Origin: a virus
IMG/VR virus record: IMGVR_UViG_3300046753_000223
Location: 1-35,029 of that record
Length of the DNA: 35,029 nucleotides
Strand: one strand, 5' to 3'
The first letter of the stretch is position 1, and each line of letters opens with the position of its first letter. Shown here in pieces: positions 12,282 to 18,493 of the stretch. A program made the position numbers and the translations under genes. The notes below the pieces were generated by a model that did no database searches, was not told where the DNA came from, and was given only the letters and a program-made list of their open reading frames with translations.

Positions 12282-12299
12282 GGCCGGATCCGTCCGGCC
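12282..12299 (+). other. GC-rich hairpin after the first cassette gene
   Basis: GGCCGGA at 12282-12288 pairs with TCCGGCC at 12293-12299 around a four-base loop. Only short A/T sequence follows, with no T-run. An attenuator or mRNA 3'-end stabiliser fits better than a full terminator. It lies between the first and second cassette genes. Confidence 0.5.
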
Positions 12300-12315
12300 C
12301 TTAATACCTTAAACA

Positions 12316-12417
12316 ATGAAAACAACCAAACAAAAGAAAAGAAACGAAGCCGGAACACTTGAGGCCCTTGCATTGATTGGCGCACTTTATTTGCTCGCGT
12401 CCTTCATTCTACGTTAA
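12316..12417 (+). CDS. Very small single-span membrane protein, 33 aa
   Basis: ATG 12316 after the leader ACCTTAAACA. The basic N-terminus (MKTTKQKKRNEAGTLE) is followed by one hydrophobic span (ALALIGALYLLASFILR) running to the end, and TAA at 12415-12417. The positive-inside charge layout and the shared cassette leader support real translation. Too small to classify; such peptides can act on the envelope or on a partner protein. Confidence 0.5.
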   Translation: MKTTKQKKRNEAGTLEALALIGALYLLASFILR

Positions 12418-12436
12418 CCCTTAAAAAGAAAAAGCA

Positions 12437-12685
12437 ATGTATAAAGACCTAACAGAAATAGACACCGGCGCCGGGCTAATGATCAACGGCGAAGGAATAT
12501 ATCAAGAAGGCGAAACGGACCACTACAACGGAACCGGAACGCCGGAAGGCTGGACCGCTGATATCTACGGCCTAATCATAGACGTAAACGGCAAAGAGTA
12601 CACAATACCAGCCGCCGCAATTGGTGAAGATCTATTAAAGGCCCTAACCAGTAACGCAGAAACAGAACTAAATAAATATTATTAA
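12437..12685 (+). CDS. Cassette protein, 82 aa, unknown
   Basis: Acidic. It begins MYKDLTEIDTGAGLMINGEG, continues with DHYNGTGTPEGWTADIYGL and then strand-rich sequence (IDVNGKEYTIPAAAIGEDLL), with a short helical end. The Gly-rich, strand-rich pattern suggests a small beta fold. Codons are rich in GGC, GCC and GAA, unlike the structural genes. No family was recognised. Confidence 0.55.
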   Translation: MYKDLTEIDTGAGLMINGEGIYQEGETDHYNGTGTPEGWTADIYGLIIDVNGKEYTIPAAAIGEDLLKALTSNAETELNKYY

Positions 12686-12708
12686 ACAACCTTTTAAAAC
12701 CTTAGACA

Positions 12709-12945
12709 ATGAAATTTAAAAATCCTCAAAGTATTATATTTTGGAATATGAAACAATATGACGTAAGGCGAGCCACCGCCACACGCCACAACGTAAAACA
12801 ACCAGAGCAAACAAAGGAATTCAAACAACTGGAACAGGAATTCAACACCGGCAAAATAGAGTCTTTTGGTTGGTCAGTATGGCGCCCGGGACCGGGCCAA
12901 GATCCAAACGTAAAACCCGGAACACCTGTAATAAGTATACTATAA
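12709..12945 (+). CDS. Cassette protein, 78 aa, unknown
   Basis: Begins MKFKNPQSIIFWNMKQYDVR. The basic N-terminal half is followed by a Gln/Glu-rich helix (PEQTKEFKQLEQEFNTGKIE) and a Pro/Gly/Trp-rich end (GWSVWRPGPGQDPNVKPG). No family was recognised. The leader AAAACCTTAGACAATG is nearly identical to that of the GP88 gene, 260 bases downstream. Confidence 0.55.
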   Translation: MKFKNPQSIIFWNMKQYDVRRATATRHNVKQPEQTKEFKQLEQEFNTGKIESFGWSVWRPGPGQDPNVKPGTPVISIL

Positions 12946-12970
12946 TTTAAAACCTTAAAAACCTTAGACA

Positions 12971-13816
12971 ATGATCAACTTTGAAGAATTAGCAAACGCA
13001 GTAAACCCGAACCCGGGCCAAACATTAAAAGCAACACCAACGGCCCCAGCGTATACGATCCCGGCCAAGTTATTAAGCAAGGGAAACACCAACGCGAAAA
13101 CGTCAAAAAATAGCTTAGAAACGTTTATACTTTATATGAGCCCAGCGGCCCAAAATAGTAAAGGCGCCGACCTTTGCCCGTTTCGCTCAGCAGGGTGTAC
13201 CGCCGCCTGTTTATACACCGCAGGCCGCGGAAAATTTAACAACGTACAACGCGCCCGAATGAATAAAAGCGAATATTTTATAAGGGATAAAAAAACCTTT
13301 TTGAGCCAGTTAGCACTCGAACTTAAGGCGATCAATAAACGACAGCTAAAGAAAGGAACAAAGGCCGCAATCCGTTTAAACGGAACCACCGACGTAGACT
13401 TTTTGTACCTTCTTAAAAATCGTGTAGGACTGGACGCCCTGCAATTAGAAGGCCTTGTATTTTATGACTATACAAAGGACCCGCACCGCGTCAAACGATA
13501 CGCCGGTAGTAATTATACGCTAACATTTAGCCGGGCCGAAGATAACGAACCGCACGCGCTGGAAGTGTTAAAAAATAGCGGCATCGTTTCGGCTGTCTTC
13601 GCTGAGAAATTACCGCAGTTTTACAAAGGCTTCGAAGTTATAGACGGGGATCAATCCGATGATCTTATGATCAAGGCAGCGCAAGCCGTTAACGTCCTTA
13701 AAAGGACGCGCAAAGGTCAAGGTATTATTTTAGGACTCAAGGCCAAAGGCGACGCTAAAAAGGATACCAGCGGCTTCGTAATTACCTCACACCTAAACAC
13801 CGCTACCAATGTATAA
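12971..13816 (+). CDS. GP88-family protein
   Basis: 281 residues. The segment NTNAKTSKNSLETFILYMSP at about 39-58 is followed by a cysteine cluster C69-x6-C76-x3-C80 within CPFRSAGCTAACLYTAGRG. Then come a basic helix (NNVQRARMNKSEYF) and AAIRLNGTTDVDF near 132-144. This matches the 'gene product 88' domain (PF17338) first named from mycobacteriophages; its biochemical role is not known to me. The three cysteines could bind a metal or iron-sulfur centre. It is the largest gene of the cassette, with high GC and frequent GGCC, and its stop overlaps the start of the next gene. Confidence 0.75.
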   Translation: MINFEELANAVNPNPGQTLKATPTAPAYTIPAKLLSKGNTNAKTSKNSLETFILYMSPAAQNSKGADLCPFRSAGCTAACLYTAGRGKFNNVQRARMNKSEYFIRDKKTFLSQLALELKAINKRQLKKGTKAAIRLNGTTDVDFLYLLKNRVGLDALQLEGLVFYDYTKDPHRVKRYAGSNYTLTFSRAEDNEPHALEVLKNSGIVSAVFAEKLPQFYKGFEVIDGDQSDDLMIKAAQAVNVLKRTRKGQGIILGLKAKGDAKKDTSGFVITSHLNTATNV

Positions 13817-14003
13817 CCTATTCGAGACAATAGAAGCGCGGCCCCTCAAAGTAAGAGAAGGAAAACGCAACCACTGGATCAAAACAAACGGCCAGCGTAT
13901 AAACCTAGAAGCCCAAAACCATTATACCAGCCTAAGCAACGGCCGAACGTTTATATTTTCAGAGGATAGGCGACAGGTAAAACAACTCAAAAACTATATA
14001 TAA
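13809..14003 (+). CDS. Last cassette protein, 64 aa, unknown
   Basis: Basic (RPLKVREGKRNHWIKTNGQR) with strands (INLEAQNHYTSLSNGRTFIF) and a C-terminal helix. It overlaps the GP88 gene by 8 bases, so the two are translated together and may work together. A terminator follows within 30 bases. No family was recognised. Confidence 0.55.
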   Translation: MYNLFETIEARPLKVREGKRNHWIKTNGQRINLEAQNHYTSLSNGRTFIFSEDRRQVKQLKNYI

Positions 14004-14030
14004 ACACCTGTAAAGGATCAACACCCAGTA

Positions 14031-14058
14031 AAGGCCCGGCAATACGCCCGGGCTTTTT
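14031..14058 (+). terminator. Rho-independent terminator closing the cassette
   Basis: AAGGCCCGG (14031-14039) pairs with CCGGGCTTT (14048-14056) with one G-T pair, around an eight-base loop. A run of five T follows from 14054. Strong GC stem plus T-run just after the last cassette gene. Confidence 0.8.
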
Positions 14059-14375
14059 CTATGGCCTTAAACGGGACTAAGTACGGAAGGAAAGACGGAA
14101 GGAAAAGAGGAAAAGAAGGCGAGAGGATACGCCCCCCGGCCCCACCTCATACGGAAAGTACGGCCCCTTCATTGGATCCACGCCCCTACATTGGACCAAC
14201 TGAGGCGCCCCTATATACAACGGCGGACCAACAAAGGACGCCGAACAAGGGACACCGGCCGAAGGTGACCGGACGAAGGGAGGAGAGAGATAACTTAGCC
14301 CTCCTTGAGTGCGGGGGAATTGCGGGGTAGGCTATCTGAATCTAAAACAAGAATAAAGTAAAATATATTCCCTTG
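14059..14375. other. Purine-rich and GGCC-rich stretch without a convincing gene
   Basis: One open frame (14061-14330, 89 aa) exists, but its ATG sits in the T-run of the terminator and has no leader. The product is low-complexity: Lys/Arg/Gly-rich at the start, Pro-rich in the middle. Direct purine repeats (GACGGAAGGAAAAG style) are visible near 14093-14110. The G/C-rich composition continues to about 14330 and then changes abruptly to A/T-rich at the palindrome array. This is probably the decayed or non-coding edge of the cassette. Confidence 0.45.
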
Positions 14376-14506
14376 TATATACATAGTATGTATTCCTATG
14401 TATATATATACTCTTAGGAACTTAGTATATACAAAGGAGAACCGTATACTCTCCCCTTTAGGGGGAGTATATAAGGGTATACTTAGTATCCACACTAAGT
14501 ATATAC
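14376..14506. repeat. Array 2 of hairpins and ATACTTAGTAT-type palindromes
   Basis: Three hairpins lie in a row. TATATACATAG/CTATGTATATA is at 14376-14406, an 11-bp stem. TATACTC(T)CCCC/GGGGGAGTATA is at 14445-14471, 11 bp with one bulge. TATACTTAGT/ACTAAGTATA is at 14478-14503, 10 bp. An extra ACTTAGTATATAC copy is at 14420-14432. The 13-mer AGTATATAAGGGT at 14466-14478 is identical, in the same orientation, to 10341-10353 of array 1. The array lies directly before the rightward packaging operon, which suggests a common regulator for both operons. Confidence 0.7.
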
Positions 14507-14566
14507 AGGAAGTTTTTAGGGTTGAGTATAGTAATGAATAAATTAATTCACTATCTTGTATATTCA

Positions 14567-14595
14567 TTTAGAGACGTTTTAAGAGCGTTTCTAAA
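14567..14595 (+). promoter_or_regulatory. Leader hairpin before the packaging operon
   Basis: TTTAGAGACG (14567-14576) pairs with CGTTTCTAAA (14586-14595), nine Watson-Crick pairs plus one G-T, around a nine-base loop. It lies between array 2 and the ATG at 14630. This supports a non-coding leader here and a start at 14630 rather than farther upstream. No T-run follows, so it is not a plain terminator. Confidence 0.5.
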
Positions 14596-14629
14596 GACTA
14601 GTTATACAATCATATTAAAAGCAATAGTT

Positions 14630-14911
14630 ATGACGACTAAGAACCTCCTAATAGCCTTAACGGGTTCCTCTATGCCTAAAGGTGAGTTGAGATTGGAGAT
14701 GTTTAACTTTTACAACTCTATGGTGGGTAAGAGTAAATACTTCCCGAGGAGTGAGAATCCTAAGACTGCTTGTGGCAGTTGTATCCAAAGGGTGAAGACT
14801 TCTATTTGGAAATGGTACCACAGCGATGAGACGGCTCCGACTTACAAGGGATTAGTATTTACAGGAAGGCTTGCAGCCCACAATATTCCTGTGTATGTAT
14901 ACGAGGATTAA
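14630..14911 (+). CDS. Conserved phage protein upstream of terminase, 93 aa
   Basis: The open frame extends back to 14522 (TTG) and has an ATG at 14534. I prefer ATG 14630, because the upstream part overlaps a stable hairpin and encodes an atypical hydrophobic run, while MTTKNLLIALTGSSMPKGEL begins like a normal protein and has an A-rich leader. Motifs: FYNSMVGKSKYFPRSENP and the C-GSC pair in KTACGSCIQRVKTSIWKWYH, possibly a zinc-binding or structural cysteine pair. Its stop overlaps the small terminase ATG. A packaging accessory role is inferred from position only. Confidence 0.6.
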   Translation: MTTKNLLIALTGSSMPKGELRLEMFNFYNSMVGKSKYFPRSENPKTACGSCIQRVKTSIWKWYHSDETAPTYKGLVFTGRLAAHNIPVYVYED

Positions 14912-15360
14912 TGGCTGTAGTTAGAAACAACAGTGGGAAGATAGTTAGGGGCCAAGGTGCGGAACTAACGGATCTACAGAGTCAGTTTATAGAGCGTATA
15001 GCTGAGGAGGGTATGGAGTGTTCTAGTAGGATTGCTAGGGAGCTTAATTATACTTCCTATTATCGGGATAGGCGAACTGTAGGAACTGCGTTCCATCGGG
15101 AGCTTATGGCTATAGCTAATGCGGAGATGAAGAGTATCGAGGCGGCCAAAGGTACTAACCTAACGGCTTTGATTAAGATACGAGATGTGGCATTGTCTAA
15201 CGGAGATACAAAGGCTGCTATGGAAGCTATAAAGATTATCAACGATATGCAAGGTTACAAGGCTCCTACACAGGTCCACCAAACCAAGATAGATGTTAAG
15301 GCTACTATTGATCTTACTACCTCGGATGAGGATGAAGAAACAGACTACATAGACGTTTAA
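14911..15360 (+). CDS. terS: Terminase small subunit
   Basis: 149 residues. Residues 20-60 look like a helix-turn-helix DNA-binding part (LTDLQSQFIERIAEEGMECS, then SRIARELNYTSYYRDRRTVG). A helical oligomerisation region follows (AIANAEMKSIEAAKGTNLTA, then IKIRDVALSNGDTKAAMEAI). The tail YKAPTQVHQTKIDVKATIDL before an acidic end is typical of small terminases. It would bind the packaging start site and load the large subunit. Its stop overlaps the large-subunit ATG (TAATGG), the usual arrangement. Confidence 0.75.
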   Translation: MAVVRNNSGKIVRGQGAELTDLQSQFIERIAEEGMECSSRIARELNYTSYYRDRRTVGTAFHRELMAIANAEMKSIEAAKGTNLTALIKIRDVALSNGDTKAAMEAIKIINDMQGYKAPTQVHQTKIDVKATIDLTTSDEDEETDYIDV

Positions 15361-16610
15361 TGGAGATAAAACTATATACCCCGACTAAGCCTCAGAAAGA
15401 CTTCTTAAACATCATCTACAAGGACAAGCCGTTTATTACACTTGCGGCTATGGGTAGGCAAACAGGTAAGACCTATGCGATGATGAACGACGCTGTGATG
15501 AGGGCTTTGAATAGCAAGAAGCATAGGATGTTTTGGGTAAGCCCAATACAGGAGCAGGCCAATAAGGTGATGAAGGACATTGAAGGGATGTTTAGTAACC
15601 ATCAAGAGGTGTTTAATCAAATCATTACTAGGTTTGACCGTAAGCATAATGAGATATATTTTTATAACGGTAGCTTTATTAAGTTCCGTTCTGCCGAGGC
15701 GGGAGATAACCTGCGTGGTGCGACCTTAGATTTTATCTACATTGACGAGGCTGCTTTTATAAAGGAGGCGTTTATAAACGAGGTGTTGCTACCTATGGTT
15801 ACCCGGACCAACGGTAGGGTGGTAATGTCTTCGACCTTTAATGGTAAGAACTGGTACTGGGAATGGTACCAAAGGGGACTCAAGGAAGATAACTTTAAGC
15901 AGATAAAGTCTATTAAAAAGACCTATCTTGACTTAAATGACCATAAGGTAGAGGAGACCGTTCTGGGTATACGCAAGAGTATGACGAAGGCCCAATTCAA
16001 TCAAGAGTTTTTATGTAGACCCGTTAGTGCGGATGCCTTGTTTTCCGATATTGAGGATTCCATTACTAAACACCTGCCTCAAGAGTACGAGCGGATATAC
16101 ATCGGTATGGATATCGGTGTGGCGCAAGATTATACTGTTCTTACCGCAATGACACAGGATTACCAAGTAATAGACATTGATAGGTTTAATTTTAAGGAAC
16201 AAGGGATGGATTCCGCGGAGTTTAAGCAACGCATTAAAGACTTTTACCTTAAACACTTTGATAAACTCGCAGCAGCATACTTTGAAGTTAATAATAACGA
16301 CCTACTCTTTGATGAGATCACCGATGACGACAGGATGTATAAGATGATACCATTTCAGACAACGAGTAAGAGCAAGCCAGAGATAATTAAGAACCTTATT
16401 AAGCTCTTCGAAGATCACAAGATTAAAATACCCGAATACGATGTGTTGGTAAAAGAATTGTACGACTACAAAAGTAAGCGCAATCCTATTACCGGAAACC
16501 TACAGTTTAGTAACACTGAAGGCAAACACGATGACTGTGTGATGAGCTTGGCTATTGCAGCTTACTGCGCTGTAGAAGAGCAAGACGGTGGTATAACAAT
16601 GTTCTTATGA
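15360..16610 (+). CDS. terL: Terminase large subunit (packaging ATPase-nuclease)
   Basis: 416 residues. Walker A is AAMGRQTGKT around 29-38. Walker B with catalytic Glu is FIYIDEAA at 125-132. Coupling motif SST lies at about 157-159. The RNase H-like nuclease domain has GMDIGVAQDYT with D251 and a late GKHDDCVMSLAIA with H390, D391 and D392. All motifs are intact and the length is normal. The ATPase domain drives DNA into the prohead and the nuclease cuts the concatemer. It overlaps the next gene by four bases. Confidence 0.93.
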   Translation: MEIKLYTPTKPQKDFLNIIYKDKPFITLAAMGRQTGKTYAMMNDAVMRALNSKKHRMFWVSPIQEQANKVMKDIEGMFSNHQEVFNQIITRFDRKHNEIYFYNGSFIKFRSAEAGDNLRGATLDFIYIDEAAFIKEAFINEVLLPMVTRTNGRVVMSSTFNGKNWYWEWYQRGLKEDNFKQIKSIKKTYLDLNDHKVEETVLGIRKSMTKAQFNQEFLCRPVSADALFSDIEDSITKHLPQEYERIYIGMDIGVAQDYTVLTAMTQDYQVIDIDRFNFKEQGMDSAEFKQRIKDFYLKHFDKLAAAYFEVNNNDLLFDEITDDDRMYKMIPFQTTSKSKPEIIKNLIKLFEDHKIKIPEYDVLVKELYDYKSKRNPITGNLQFSNTEGKHDDCVMSLAIAAYCAVEEQDGGITMFL

Positions 16611-17311
16611 TATCACTACGACAGCATATTGACTTAATGCAACACATATTATCTGATGGAGATATAAAAGACTACATAGATAAGATGAGGCCGCTTGATG
16701 GCTTGAGCTTTGTTAGAGCCTCCGAAAAAACATATCCTATAGAGTCTAATTTACTGAGACCCAAGGACTTAAGAGGCGTTAGACTAAATATAAACTCTTT
16801 GGTTCTGGGTCAATTCATAATGATAGAGCAGATAATAACAGGTAAAACTAAACTACCGGATCACCTAGTTGACCTAGAATTACTGAAATTAATAAGCCGT
16901 CCTAGTCATCACAACGAATTTGATAACGAAAATCCTGTTGAAGAGAAGAAAAATCAAGAGAGAATATTAGATATGGACGTCAGAGAGTGTTACTGGATAC
17001 TTACTGAGTTTATTAATAACCGAGAAAAAACATTGTTTAAAGACTTCGCGGGAGTTTTTTATGATGCTCCAGACGAAGAAGACGAGGAAAAAAATGAAGA
17101 TCCAGAGGAGAAAACATCTGATATGCTGTTTAATCAACAGTGGTACTGGTATTCTATAGTTAGGATGTTGGCAAATGAAGATATCACAAGATACGGGGAG
17201 ATTTATATGTTGCCTATGAATACAGTTTTACCCGAGATGAGCTACCTAGCGCAGAAAAACAAGATAGAATCTGCCAAACAAAGGCAAAGTCAAGCTATGC
17301 GTAAATTGTAA
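16607..17311 (+). CDS. Structural/assembly protein, possible tail assembly chaperone
   Basis: 234 residues. An N-terminal helical-beta part is followed by LGQFIMIEQIITGKTKLPDH, a strongly acidic stretch at about 145-165 (DAPDEEDEEKNEDPEE), and the end FNQQWYWYSIVRMLANEDIT. The closing segment contains LPMNTVLPEMSYLAQKNKIE. The Trp/Tyr motif followed by 'EM-YL-QK' and a Gln-rich helix occurs in my memory of tail-assembly genes of Bacteroidota phages. Position between terminase and the tail genes fits, but a head role is also possible. Its stop codon lies inside the TTGTAAATTAA word. Confidence 0.5.
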   Translation: MISLRQHIDLMQHILSDGDIKDYIDKMRPLDGLSFVRASEKTYPIESNLLRPKDLRGVRLNINSLVLGQFIMIEQIITGKTKLPDHLVDLELLKLISRPSHHNEFDNENPVEEKKNQERILDMDVRECYWILTEFINNREKTLFKDFAGVFYDAPDEEDEEKNEDPEEKTSDMLFNQQWYWYSIVRMLANEDITRYGEIYMLPMNTVLPEMSYLAQKNKIESAKQRQSQAMRKL

Positions 17312-17316
17312 ATTAA
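17306..17316 (+). promoter_or_regulatory. TTGTAAATTAA word, candidate late promoter 1
   Basis: Exact 11-mer at the end of the 234-aa gene, 12 bases before the GTG start of the next gene. It contains the stop codon of the upstream gene (17309-17311). Position relative to the start would leave only a very short leader. Confidence 0.5.
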
Positions 17317-17328
17317 GAAAAGACTACT

Positions 17329-17769
17329 GTGAACGATTTAACAACTATATACGAGTTATTCAAGACATTCGGAGACTCACACGGTATGATTAATGAGTTT
17401 AAGCTTATAGGGTCATTAGAGGACCTTCAACAGATTGAAGTGTCCCACAGGGGTATGTATGTGAACTTAGACAGTGCAAATGTATCTAGAGACGGTAATA
17501 GCCCTGTTTACGACATACTATTCAATGTGATAATTATAGATAAGGTAGCTCTATACGATGAATTGGGTCTTATAAACTCAAATCAAGAAAACTTGTTCAT
17601 TATGGGGCAGCTACAAGACTACTTTGGACAAAACCTACTTGGGGAAGACAGATTTGACGAAGTTAATCTGCAAGGATTCTCTGCTGATGATTACAATATA
17701 ACCACTGCTACAGCTAATTGTAGTTTCTCTGTAGGCAGAAACCCAGACAATAGGGGTATAGATATCTAA
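17329..17769 (+). CDS. Tail protein, possible tail terminator
   Basis: 146 residues starting at GTG 17329; there is no in-frame ATG upstream and the first internal Met is far downstream. The pattern is mixed helix and strand: DLTTIYELFKTFGDSHGMIN, then a strand-rich middle (VYDILFNVIIIDKVALYDEL) and a C-terminal NCSFSVGRNPDNRGIDI. Size and location before the tape measure gene resemble tail terminator or neck proteins, but similarity was not established. The next gene begins one base after the stop. Confidence 0.5.
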   Translation: MNDLTTIYELFKTFGDSHGMINEFKLIGSLEDLQQIEVSHRGMYVNLDSANVSRDGNSPVYDILFNVIIIDKVALYDELGLINSNQENLFIMGQLQDYFGQNLLGEDRFDEVNLQGFSADDYNITTATANCSFSVGRNPDNRGIDI

Positions 17770-17770
17770 T

Positions 17771-18493
17771 ATGAAGTTAGATGGCCGCTTACGAATCATA
17801 TTAAGCAGAAAGACCCCCGGTGAAGCAACAAAGCAACAGCGAGGGGCATTGATGTTCTATGTTCAAGACCAGCTTAACAAAGGCAAGGTAATTACACTAC
17901 TAAAAAGAAACCTCAGCGGACCACAGGACAAACAAGGAAATCCTTACGATCACAGGGCAACAGGTTTTTTAGAGAAGTCTATAATGCCAGCAGCCGACGG
18001 ACCAGTAGTGTTTACTAAACGATTCTTGAGAGTAGCATTAACAGGTGATAGATATCTAGGTTTAGGTATAAGCTTGGATGAATTTTCCGTCAAGATAGAG
18101 GCAGCCAGTTATGCTCAAAAGCTTAGTGATGGTTTTTCCTCATCCGGGGTAACTCAAGAGGAAATATCACGATGGATATACGCTAAAGCAAGACGGAACC
18201 CAAACAGTAGGTGGACCGCAAGCTACAAGAGAAAAGATGGTTATAGAACCTTTGATTACTATGGAGACAAGGTTACGGCTTCAATAGCGATGTATATTGC
18301 TAAACCTATAACAAAGAAACTACAGGTAAACGGATATGCCGGTAGTGGCTGGATGGAATTCCTTCAAGGTCCCGCAGGACTCAAGGGCGCTTTAACCAGA
18401 GCCTACGGAAAGTATCTCAATGACTACCCCGCGTATACTTGGGCTACTATGACGAACAAGATTAATAAAATGTTAGAAAAACTCGAGAAATGA
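17771..18493 (+). CDS. Neck/tail-completion-type protein, 240 aa
   Basis: Basic protein: an N-terminal helix (GRLRIILSRKTPGEATKQQR), a strand-rich middle and a C-terminal helix (KMLEKLEK). It contains AYTWATMTNKINKMLEKLEK at the end and SRWTASYKRKDGYRTFDYYG in the middle. The size and overlap with the tape measure gene suggest a tail-completion or neck role, but no family was named from the sequence. It overlaps the tape measure start by four bases. Confidence 0.45.
   Translation: MKLDGRLRIILSRKTPGEATKQQRGALMFYVQDQLNKGKVITLLKRNLSGPQDKQGNPYDHRATGFLEKSIMPAADGPVVFTKRFLRVALTGDRYLGLGISLDEFSVKIEAASYAQKLSDGFSSSGVTQEEISRWIYAKARRNPNSRWTASYKRKDGYRTFDYYGDKVTASIAMYIAKPITKKLQVNGYAGSGWMEFLQGPAGLKGALTRAYGKYLNDYPAYTWATMTNKINKMLEKLEK

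Noticed and set aside
14061-14330. 89-aa plus-strand ORF after the cassette terminator
   Set aside because: The ATG lies at the T-run of the terminator, there is no leader of the type used by its neighbours, and the product is low-complexity (Lys/Arg-rich then Pro-rich). Described as a non-coding stretch instead.
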